DNA of 5,029 nt from Thermomicrobiaceae bacterium (GTDB lineage: Bacteria > Chloroflexota > Chloroflexia > Thermomicrobiales > Thermomicrobiaceae): positions 1-5,029 of the forward strand of contig JAICWZ010000175.1 of the NCBI GenBank assembly GCA_025966355.1, given 5' to 3'. Shown in pieces: positions 1-5,029 of the stretch. A program made the translations under genes and the position numbers. The notes beneath the pieces were generated by a model that was given only the letters and a program-made list of their open reading frames with translations, was not told where the DNA came from and ran no database searches. The stretch's first letter is position 1. The number at the start of each line of letters is the position of its first letter.

Positions 1-111
1 CATCGTCCGCTATTCTCGGTGTCTTGGCACCAGAGGGAATGATTTGCGTCAAGTTGCGTCCTGTCGCCTAGAACGATCCACACATTGATTCGACCCTCAA
101 GGCCGCGACCG
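1..111. other. Left-edge non-coding stretch with operator-like motifs
   Basis: No reading frame here looks like a protein and no RNA gene is apparent. It holds a quasi-palindrome GGTGTCTTGGCACC (18-31), flanked by CTC (15-17) and GAG (33-35), and two copies of TTGCGTC (44-50 and 54-60) spaced 10 bp apart. On the minus strand a TTGACG resembles a -35, but I find no matching -10. This could be the control region of a gene beyond the left edge. Little more can be said. Confidence 0.3.
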
Positions 112-218
112 CAATTGTCATCCTGAACCGCAGTGAAGGATCTCTCTCGACTTCCCCGCTACCAGGCGTCAGGGACACGGGGAGGAGATTCTTCGCTGCG
201 GCTCAGAATGACGGATTG
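112..218. repeat. Long imperfect inverted repeat (foldback / REP-like or MITE-like element)
   Basis: Left arm 117-144 begins GTCATCCTGAACCGCAG; right arm 185-212 ends CTGCGGCTCAGAATGAC. The arms are reverse complements at 24 of 28 positions, and all four differences are transitions, so two can form G-U pairs in either transcript. An outer CAAT (112-115) pairs with ATTG (215-218), and an inner TCCCCG (153-158) pairs with CGGGGA (178-183), leaving a loop of about 19 nt. The element starts 20 bases after the dehydrogenase stop in the direction of transcription. The arm resembles a dispersed consensus I recall from several bacterial genomes, with the form GTCATCCTGAGCG-AGCGAAGGATCTC; this is from memory. 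No run of T follows it on the minus strand, so it is not a classic intrinsic terminator, although it could end or protect the mRNA. No transposase is present. Confidence 0.82.
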
Positions 219-238
219 GTGAGCCATTAAAGCTGGCC

Positions 239-1450
239 CTACGCCCCGGCGGTCTCTTTTTCCCACGCCTGGGCCGGCGGCTGTGGGCAACGCAGGGGGC
301 GATCGACTCGGTAGCCGAGCGCATAGCCGCCCTGCACGAGCTGGTGCACCTCACGGGTACCTTCGTAGATGACCGCACCACGCGAGTTACGCATGTAGCG
401 TTCAACCGGATATTCGCTCGAATAGCCGTACGCGCCATGAATCTCAATCGCGTCGTTGGCGGCGTTGAAGGCATGATCACAGGCGACCCACTTCGCCAGC
501 GACGTCTCGCGCGTGTTGCGAATCCCCTGGTTCTTCAGCGCGGCGGCTTGCAGGATAAGGAGTCGTGACGACTCGTAGCCCGCCACCATCTTGGCGATCA
601 TCTGCTGCACAAGCTCGAATTTACCGATCTCCTGGCCAAACGCCTCGCGCTCGTGACAGTACTTGAGGCTGGCATCGAGCGAGGCGCGGATCAAACCGAC
701 CGCCCCGGCACCGACGGTGAAGCGCCCCTGATCGATCGCGCTCATGGCGATCTTGAAGCCTTCGCCCTCTTCGCCGATCCGGTTCGCGACCGGCACCTTG
801 ACGTTATTGAAATTGAGCCAGCCGGTGTCGCCCGCCCGCACGCCGAGCTTGCCGTGCAGTGAACCGGTCGTCAGTCCGTCCATGCCGCGTTCGAGCACGA
901 GCGCGACCAGGCCGTGATGCTTCTTGGATGGATCGAGGGTCGCGAAGACGAGGAAGTGATCGGCGGTATTCGCCAGCGAGATCCACATCTTCTCGCCGTT
1001 CAGAACGTAGTGATCGCCCTGCAAGACAGCGCGGCTCTGAATATTGCCGGCGTCGGAACCGGCGCCCGGCTCGGTCAGGCCGAACGTCGCCAACTTCTCA
1101 CCCTTCGCCTGCGGCACTAACCAGCGCTTCTTTTGCTCTTCGGTGCCCCACTGGTGCAGCGTCAACGAATTGAGGCCGACGTGCACGCTCATGACGACGC
1201 GCAGGAAGGTATCGACCGCTTCCAGCTCTTCGCAGGCGAGCGCGAAACTTACGTAGTCGAAGCCGCCACCGCCGTAGCGCTCGGGAATCGGCAGACCGAG
1301 AATGCCTTCAGTGCCCATCTTATAGAGCACTTCGGGATGGTATTCCCCCTTGCTGTCCCACTCCTGGATATGCGGTGCGACCTCACGCTCGGCAAAGTTC
1401 CGCACCATGTCGCGAACCTGGATCTGTTCGTCAGAAAATTGAAAATCCAT
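239..1450 (-). CDS. Acyl-CoA dehydrogenase (FAD-dependent, possibly glutaryl-CoA dehydrogenase-like)
   Basis: Oxidises acyl-CoA to 2-enoyl-CoA with FAD, passing electrons to electron-transfer flavoprotein; cytoplasmic. The 403-residue length is typical. The N-terminal helical domain begins MDFQFSDEQIQVRDMVRNFAE. The middle beta domain carries the flavin/substrate motif FGLTEPGAGSD (123-133) and NGEKMWISLA (151-160). The C-terminal helical domain contains RxAFGQxI (268-275), EIHGAYGYSSEYPVERYMRN (337-356) and IYEGTREVH (361-369) with the catalytic base at Glu363. Arg84 (LRVVMSVH) aligns with Arg94 of human glutaryl-CoA dehydrogenase, and the Arg-to-Glu spacing (279) nearly matches that enzyme (276), so a dicarboxylyl-CoA substrate is possible but unproven. 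A 22-residue tail follows LGYRVDRP. ATG at 1450 was chosen because AGGAGGG lies 5 nt upstream and the family N-terminus begins there; an upstream TTG at 1534 is rejected. It is separated from the ligase by 135 bp and probably has its own promoter. No electron-transfer flavoprotein or other beta-oxidation gene is visible. Confidence 0.96.
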   Translation of the reverse strand: MDFQFSDEQIQVRDMVRNFAEREVAPHIQEWDSKGEYHPEVLYKMGTEGILGLPIPERYGGGGFDYVSFALACEELEAVDTFLRVVMSVHVGLNSLTLHQWGTEEQKKRWLVPQAKGEKLATFGLTEPGAGSDAGNIQSRAVLQGDHYVLNGEKMWISLANTADHFLVFATLDPSKKHHGLVALVLERGMDGLTTGSLHGKLGVRAGDTGWLNFNNVKVPVANRIGEEGEGFKIAMSAIDQGRFTVGAGAVGLIRASLDASLKYCHEREAFGQEIGKFELVQQMIAKMVAGYESSRLLILQAAALKNQGIRNTRETSLAKWVACDHAFNAANDAIEIHGAYGYSSEYPVERYMRNSRGAVIYEGTREVHQLVQGGYALGYRVDRPLRCPQPPAQAWEKETAGA

Positions 1451-1455
1451 CCGCG

Positions 1456-1462
1456 CCCTCCT
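1456..1462 (-). promoter_or_regulatory. Ribosome binding site of the acyl-CoA dehydrogenase
   Basis: The minus strand reads AGGAGGG, a nearly perfect Shine-Dalgarno, 5 nt before the ATG at 1450. It is the strongest in the window and decides the start against the longer frame beginning with TTG at 1534. Confidence 0.85.
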
Positions 1463-1501
1463 GCATGCAAAATAGGTCAGGCGCACGGGGACATCCGCCT
1501 C

Positions 1502-1521
1502 GAACCGTTCCGCGCACCGTT
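1502..1521. promoter_or_regulatory. Possible operator: small dyad and ACCGTT direct repeats
   Basis: The plus strand has GAACCGTTC (1502-1510), a 9-bp dyad with one central base. ACCGTT occurs at 1504-1509 and 1516-1521, a 12-bp period, and a related ACCGTA lies at 1536-1541 beyond the possible -10. They flank the predicted transcription start, where a repressor could act. The motifs are short and could arise by chance in GC-rich DNA. Confidence 0.2.
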
Positions 1522-1524
1522 GCG

Positions 1525-1533
1525 AGTATAGCA
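1525..1533 (-). promoter_or_regulatory. Possible extended -10 promoter for the acyl-CoA dehydrogenase
   Basis: The minus strand reads TGCTATACT, an extended -10 (TGn plus TATACT, one mismatch to TATAAT). No convincing -35 lies 16-18 bp upstream; a weak TGAAGT is 22 bp away. The predicted start of transcription is near 1518, giving a leader of about 70 nt before the ATG. The position in the only sizeable gap between co-directional genes supports it. A sigma-70-like promoter is inferred from sequence only. Confidence 0.4.
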
Positions 1534-1585
1534 AAACCGTATTCCCCGGCGGACTTCACGGCCTCGCGTGCATTGGCAATTTCAG

Positions 1586-2179
1586 TCAAGGATAGAGTGG
1601 CAGGTCGGCTAAACCTGGGATTTCGGCGAGATGACCGAGTACGCAGACGAGCAGCCGATGCAGGTCTACCTCGCGCCCGGTTTCAACCAGCAAGCTCGTG
1701 GCGCGTTCCAACGGCAGTTGGTCGGCCGGGATATTCACGTTGATGCCGAAGCCGACCAGCAAGTACTCGACCTCTTCGCCGCGGACACTGGTTTGACAGA
1801 GGATGCCGCACAGCTTCTTGTCACCAACGAGCAGATCGTTCGGCTCCTTGATCGTCGCTTCGAGGCCGGTGACCTCGACGATCGCATCGCGAATACGTTC
1901 ACCGATCTTCTTTGACAGCTCTCTGTCCTGCACGACGATAAGTTCCGGCCGAAAGATCGCGGTCGCCAGCAGGCTCGTTCCGGCCGGTGCCAGCCAGTCG
2001 CGACCATTCCGCCCGCGTCCGGCCGTCTGAAAACCGGCGGCGACAACCGTGCCGACCGGCGCGCCATCACGAGCCAGGTCAGCCGCCTCATCCATGGTTG
2101 ACACGACTTCGTCCATGCGCCGGATGCGCCAGGTCAACTCGGCCGTTTCTTCAGCCTTCGGCTTCGATCGTAACCTCAC
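1586..2179 (-). CDS. birA: Biotin--[acetyl-CoA-carboxylase] ligase, catalytic domain only
   Basis: Biotin-protein ligase activates biotin to biotinyl-AMP and transfers it to a Lys of biotin-carrier domains of acetyl-CoA, propionyl-CoA or pyruvate carboxylases in the cytoplasm. At 197 residues it is short. Landmarks: STMDEA (27-32, usual STNxxA), QTAGRGRNGR (51-60, biotinyl-AMP loop), KEPNDLL (111-117, usual KWPNDL), KKLCGIL (121-127, carrying the conserved Lys) and VGFGINVN (142-149). No N-terminal helix-turn-helix is present, so it is not a BirA-type repressor. The usual C-terminal SH3-like domain is also missing: the protein ends about 20 residues after the ATSLLVETGREVDLHRLL segment. Start is GTG, overlapping the CorC-like stop as GTGA, with AGGGGAG 5 nt upstream. 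Family assignment is strong. Full activity is less certain because of Trp to Glu in KWPND and the missing C-terminal domain; an active minimal ligase or a divergent BPL/LplA relative are both possible. Confidence 0.86.
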   Translation of the reverse strand: MRLRSKPKAEETAELTWRIRRMDEVVSTMDEAADLARDGAPVGTVVAAGFQTAGRGRNGRDWLAPAGTSLLATAIFRPELIVVQDRELSKKIGERIRDAIVEVTGLEATIKEPNDLLVGDKKLCGILCQTSVRGEEVEYLLVGFGINVNIPADQLPLERATSLLVETGREVDLHRLLVCVLGHLAEIPGLADLPLYP

Positions 2180-3453
2180 CCGTTCTCCCCTGAAATCGTC
2201 GAAAGGGCCGCCCGGCGCACGACGCGAACCGTCCGAATCCGACGATGCTCGACCGTCTGCACCTCGAATCGGAGACCATCGGCATCGACCGTCTCGCCCG
2301 CTCCGGGGATACGCCCCAGCTGCTTTTGAACGAATCCGCCGATCGTGTCGTAGTCTCCGTCCGAGAAGTCAGTATCGAAGATCTCGGCCAGTTCGTCGAT
2401 CGGAATGCGGCCGTCGACGATCACTTCGTCCGGTCCGAGGCGCTCGACCAGCGGCAACTCGCGATCGTACTCGTCCTGAATCTCGCCGACAATCTCTTCC
2501 AGAATATCCTCGATGGTGACGATGCCGGCGGTGCCGCCGTATTCATCCACGACCACCGCCAGGTGCACCTTCTCGCTGCGCAAATCATGCAACAGTTCAC
2601 CCACGCGTTTCGACTCGGGAACGAAATAGGCGGGGCGCAAGAGTTCAAGCAACTCGACATCAGCGGCATCGTCATCGACGAAGCGCAAGAAATCTTTGGC
2701 ATGGACGACGCCGATGATCGCGTCGATCGAATCGCGATAGACCGGAATCCGCGAATGACCGACGGTCCGTGCGAGTTCGACGACCTCCAGGACGTCAGTA
2801 TCGACGGAGACGGCGGTGATATCGGGACGCGGCACCATGATCTCGTGCACCATCGCCTGATCGAGATCGAGGATCGCCGAAATCATTTCGTGCTCCTCTT
2901 CGATCGCGTCCTGGTCGAGATGGCCGTTTCCGTCACGAACGTCGCCGTTCGCATCAGCGGTTTCGTCCGCACCAGCGTGCTCACCATTGCGATGACCGGG
3001 CGTCGCCAGTCGCGACAATCCGTTCGTGACGCTCATCAATGGCGCGACCAGTGTCGCGACCAACGCGCCAATTCGCTCAAACTGAGCCGTCTCGCGAGAT
3101 GCCCCAGCGATAATCAGAGCCGGAAGGGCGCGAGAGAGGAGGAGGACGAGGACGACATTCAGCGCGAGCGCCAGCAGCGCACTGTCCATCCCAAACTGTC
3201 GATCGAAGAGCGCGACAACCAGCGAGACTCCAATGGCCGTGGTGAGCAGCTCAACGAGCAAGAGCGAGGCGCGAATGTCCTGAGGGCGTTCGACGAGCGA
3301 ATGCACGTGATGCGCGGCAGCACGTTCCTCAATCAACTCGCGAACGGTGATGCGGCTCACAGCCGCCAGACCCAGTTCAACCGTAGCAGTGAATGCAAGG
3401 GCGATATATGCGACGATCGCAACGCCCAATTCTATCCAACCTGAGGTACTCAA
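2176..3453 (-). CDS. CNNM/CBS/CorC-HlyC domain membrane protein (hemolysin-C-like, putative divalent-cation transporter)
   Basis: Inner-membrane CorC/CNNM family protein, about 425 residues from the chosen start. Domain order: hydrophobic segments at about 8-31, 61-83, 91-117 and an amphipathic one at 125-149 (CNNM/DUF21); an acidic Asp/Gly/Asn-rich linker at about 153-187; CBS 1 (HEIMVPRPDITAVS to IIGVVHAKDFL, 203-256); CBS 2 (RPAYFVPESKRVGELLHDLR to GIVTIEDILEEIVGEIQDEYD, 273-330); and the CorC/HlyC transporter-associated domain (336-414, with DGRIPIDELAEIF and DYDTIGGFV). Family members are linked to Mg2+/Co2+ efflux or homeostasis, with CBS pairs binding adenine nucleotides. Odd: where the family has GE(I/V)xPK in the third membrane region, this protein has SRALPA, so transport may be altered or lost. 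The frame is open from a TTG at 3555, but that codon has no Shine-Dalgarno and adds 34 hydrophilic residues. A TTG at 3453 has AGGAG 10 nt upstream and sits just before the first membrane helix. The start remains uncertain. It overlaps the next gene by 4 nt. Confidence 0.88.
   Translation of the reverse strand: MSTSGWIELGVAIVAYIALAFTATVELGLAAVSRITVRELIEERAAAHHVHSLVERPQDIRASLLLVELLTTAIGVSLVVALFDRQFGMDSALLALALNVVLVLLLSRALPALIIAGASRETAQFERIGALVATLVAPLMSVTNGLSRLATPGHRNGEHAGADETADANGDVRDGNGHLDQDAIEEEHEMISAILDLDQAMVHEIMVPRPDITAVSVDTDVLEVVELARTVGHSRIPVYRDSIDAIIGVVHAKDFLRFVDDDAADVELLELLRPAYFVPESKRVGELLHDLRSEKVHLAVVVDEYGGTAGIVTIEDILEEIVGEIQDEYDRELPLVERLGPDEVIVDGRIPIDELAEIFDTDFSDGDYDTIGGFVQKQLGRIPGAGETVDADGLRFEVQTVEHRRIRTVRVVRRAALSTISGENG
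2185..2191 (-). promoter_or_regulatory. Ribosome binding site of the biotin-protein ligase
   Basis: The minus strand reads AGGGGAG inside the last codons of the CorC-like gene, 5 nt before the GTG start at 2179. With the GTGA stop/start overlap it supports translation coupled to the upstream gene and fixes GTG as the start. Confidence 0.7.
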
Positions 3454-3463
3454 AGCCTCCAAA

Positions 3464-3468
3464 CTCCT
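3464..3468 (-). promoter_or_regulatory. Candidate ribosome binding site deciding the CorC-like start
   Basis: The minus strand reads AGGAG, 10 nt before a TTG at 3453. The alternative TTG at 3555 is preceded by a C/G-rich stretch with no Shine-Dalgarno. A second GGAGG lies only 2 nt before the TTG at 3453, too close to act for that codon. The spacing of the chosen site is long but usable. Confidence 0.45.
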
Positions 3469-3567
3469 GGATCCCAAATTGCCTGTCGATCCGGTGGCTC
3501 TGGATCGATCTGTCGGGCGGGTATCGCCGTCGGCAACCGGTACGCCTGATGGCAAACGCGCGGTTCG

Positions 3568-4506
3568 CTAAACGAAAAGGGCGCTGATACTCAGATCCTT
3601 GTGAATCCGCATGATCGCCTCAGCGAGCAGCGGCGCCACCGTCAGCACCTCAATCTTGTCGCGCGGCCCTTCAATCGGTAACGGTATGGTGTCGGTTACG
3701 TACACCTTTTCGATGATCGAATCGTCTATTCGCTGGAGCGCATCGGCGGCGAAGATGCCATGCACCGCGCTGGCACGCACCGAGCTGGCACCGCGGGCAA
3801 CCAGTGTTTCAGTCGCCTTGAGCAGCGTTTCACCGGTCGAGATGATGTCGTCGACGATCAAAGTATCGCGATCCTGCACGTCGCCGACCATCTCCAGCAT
3901 CTCGGTCTGCTCCGGCCCTGGATGCTTACGCGAGATGATCGCCAGCGAGCCCGCGATACGCTGCCGGAAGTCCTCAGCACGACCAACGCCACCGGCATCC
4001 GGGCTCACCACGACGAGATCGGTCGTGAACGCTCGGCGGAAGTGCGATGCCAGGATCGGTGTCGACCGGAGATGATCAACCGGAATATCGAAAAAGCCTT
4101 CGATCGCCGGAGAGTGCATATCCAGTGTGAGAATCCGGTCCACGCCGGTGGTGACGAGCAAATTTGCCATCACCTTGGCACTCACCGGTTCGCGGCCGCG
4201 CGTTTTTTTCTCCTGGCGCGCATACGCGAAATACGGGATGACCGCCGTCACGCGCGTGGCCGAAGCGCGCCGTACGGCATCGATCATAAGCAGAAGTTCG
4301 ATGATGTTCTGGTTCACCGGATTGCACATCGGTTGGATCACAAAGACATCGGAGCCGCGAACGTTCTCTTCCAGTTCGATGCGCGTTTCGCCATCGCTCC
4401 AACTGCCGACAAAGCGCCGGCCCAACGGCAATTCGAGTTCGCGTACGATGGCGTCCGCCAGCCCTGGGTTGGCCGATCCGGCAAAGATCTGTAGTCGTCC
4501 ATCCAT
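3568..4506 (-). CDS. prs: Ribose-phosphate pyrophosphokinase (PRPP synthetase)
   Basis: Transfers pyrophosphate from ATP to ribose-5-phosphate to give PRPP, the cytosolic precursor of purines, pyrimidines, NAD, His and Trp. The protein is 312 residues, normal for the family. Visible landmarks: N-terminal IFAGSANPGLA and SDGETRIELEENVRG (about 37-51); the ATP-binding segment PYFAYARQEKKTRGREPVSAK (91-111); the metal/signature region LDMHSPAIEGFFDIPVDHL (128-146); SPDAGGVGRAEDF (168-180); and the PRPP loop VDDIISTGET (218-227). Two signatures vary: HSPAIEGFF replaces the common HSxQIQGFF, and the loop reads DDIISTGET rather than DDMIDTAGT, closer to forms I recall from archaeal enzymes. The ATG at 4506 directly follows the glmU TAA (TAAATG). 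No strong Shine-Dalgarno is near it (an AAAGGG lies about 14 nt upstream), which fits translational coupling. Active as PRPP synthetase: very likely. Confidence 0.96.
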   Translation of the reverse strand: MDGRLQIFAGSANPGLADAIVRELELPLGRRFVGSWSDGETRIELEENVRGSDVFVIQPMCNPVNQNIIELLLMIDAVRRASATRVTAVIPYFAYARQEKKTRGREPVSAKVMANLLVTTGVDRILTLDMHSPAIEGFFDIPVDHLRSTPILASHFRRAFTTDLVVVSPDAGGVGRAEDFRQRIAGSLAIISRKHPGPEQTEMLEMVGDVQDRDTLIVDDIISTGETLLKATETLVARGASSVRASAVHGIFAADALQRIDDSIIEKVYVTDTIPLPIEGPRDKIEVLTVAPLLAEAIMRIHKDLSISALFV

Positions 4507-5029
4507 TTAGTGCTGGTTGTCCCTTTCGCCATCAGGCTGTGCTGCCGCCTTGCGCTGGAACGGACGTGCCGGTACGCCCGCGACAGTTTCACCCGGCGCG
4601 ACATCGTGCGTTACGACACTCCCTGCGCCGGTATTGCCACCGGCGCCAACCGTAACCGGCGCGCGCAGGATCGTGTCGCAACCGATAAAGGCGTCGTCAC
4701 CGATGATCGTCCGGTGCTTGGCGACGCCATCGAAGTTCGCCGTGATCGTACCGGCCGCGATATTGACCCGCCGGCCGATCTCGGCGTCGCCAAGATAGCT
4801 GAAGTGTCCGACATGTGTGCCGCTGCCAATCCGTGCGTTCTTCGTCTCAACGTAGTTTCCAATGTGAACATCGCTCTCGATGGTCGTGCCGGCGCGAAAG
4901 TGCGCGTACGGACCAACGTGGACCCGGTCACCAATGACGGCGCCTTCGAGCGTCGAGGTGAGCACGACACATTCCACGCCGATCGACGAGTCGCGAACGA
5001 GCGCACCCGGCCCGATAACCGATTGCTCG
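4507..5029 (-). CDS. glmU: GlmU, C-terminal acetyltransferase part (partial, open at right edge)
   Basis: Bifunctional GlmU acetylates glucosamine-1-phosphate with acetyl-CoA and then uridylylates the product to UDP-GlcNAc, the cytoplasmic precursor of peptidoglycan and other glycans. Only the left-handed beta-helix acetyltransferase domain is visible: 173 full codons, open to the edge, so the N-terminal uridylyltransferase lies outside. Hexapeptide repeats run throughout ([28 protein letters not shown]). Numbering from the first full codon, residues matching the E. coli GlmU active site are Arg45 (HFRAG), Lys63 (ETKNA), His75 ([12 protein letters not shown], the expected base), Tyr78, Asn89, Asn98 and Lys104. 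The usual NYDG is NFDG here (Phe99, equivalent to E. coli Tyr387), a conservative change. A GTG at 4977 could pass for a start, but the frame continues upstream in good GlmU-like sequence ([15 protein letters not shown]), so it is internal. The stop TAA abuts the prs ATG. Identity is firm for this domain; that the missing half is the uridylyltransferase is inferred. Confidence 0.92.
   Translation of the reverse strand, partial: EQSVIGPGALVRDSSIGVECVVLTSTLEGAVIGDRVHVGPYAHFRAGTTIESDVHIGNYVETKNARIGSGTHVGHFSYLGDAEIGRRVNIAAGTITANFDGVAKHRTIIGDDAFIGCDTILRAPVTVGAGGNTGAGSVVTHDVAPGETVAGVPARPFQRKAAAQPDGERDNQH

Noticed and set aside
112..218. Inverted repeat as a classic Rho-independent terminator
   Set aside because: The stem is far longer than usual, the loop is large, and no T-run follows on either strand.
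1..238. tRNA, small RNA or CRISPR array in the left non-coding stretch
   Set aside because: No cloverleaf or TTC-loop pattern and no regularly spaced direct repeats with spacers; the only large structure is the inverted repeat.
1479..1500. Hairpin AGGCG...CGCCT in the dehydrogenase leader
   Set aside because: Only five base pairs around a 12-nt loop; too weak to call a riboswitch or attenuator.
1451..1534. N-terminal extension of the acyl-CoA dehydrogenase to TTG at 1534
   Set aside because: The extra 28 residues do not look like family sequence and overlap the possible -10; the ATG at 1450 has AGGAGGG at ideal spacing.
2245..3444. Long plus-strand open frame (399 codons) opposite the CorC-like gene
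   Set aside because: It is the antisense shadow of a gene with clear CNNM, CBS and CorC domains; its own translation is rich in Asp, Arg and His, with no recognisable domain or membrane pattern, and such shadows are common in high-GC DNA.
3760..4494. Plus-strand open frame of 244 codons opposite prs
   Set aside because: It lies wholly within the well-supported prs gene, has no family resemblance, and its composition is that of a shadow frame.
4507..4977. A complete 156-residue acetyltransferase starting with GTG at 4977
   Set aside because: The frame continues upstream to the edge with more GlmU-like hexapeptide sequence, so this is the end of a longer protein.

Overview
This window looks like a stretch of chromosomal housekeeping DNA from a high-GC bacterium (about 60% by eye). 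All five recognisable genes lie on the minus strand, so transcription runs from the right edge to the left. Gene order, protein style and a downstream repeat would suit Chloroflexota (Thermomicrobia/Sphaerobacter-like). That placement is an impression from memory, not something the sequence proves.

Layout in transcription order (right to left): the C-terminal acetyltransferase half of glmU, cut by the right edge (4507 to >5029); prs, ribose-phosphate pyrophosphokinase (3568-4506), whose ATG directly follows the glmU stop; a CNNM/CBS/CorC-HlyC membrane protein (2176-3453, or from 3555 with a less likely start); and a short biotin-protein ligase (1586-2179) that overlaps the previous stop by 4 nt as GTGA. 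These four are packed like one operon. A 135-bp gap follows, with a possible extended -10 promoter, and then an acyl-CoA dehydrogenase with a strong Shine-Dalgarno (239-1450). Positions 1-238 hold no convincing gene. They contain a long imperfect inverted repeat (112-218) that begins 20 bases past the dehydrogenase stop, plus small operator-like motifs near the left edge.

Functionally, glmU (UDP-GlcNAc for the cell envelope) and prs (PRPP for nucleotides, His and Trp) form a gene pair also seen in Bacillus (gcaD-prs). The CorC-like protein may sense or move divalent cations. The ligase attaches biotin to carboxylases. The dehydrogenase belongs to acyl-CoA oxidation and carries an Arg where glutaryl-CoA dehydrogenases carry their carboxylate-binding Arg.

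I found no undescribed system, CRISPR array, RNA gene or intact insertion sequence. The points most worth a second look are the foldback repeat, the degenerate membrane motif of the CorC-like protein, the minimal biotin ligase with KEPND instead of KWPND, and the Arg in the dehydrogenase pocket.
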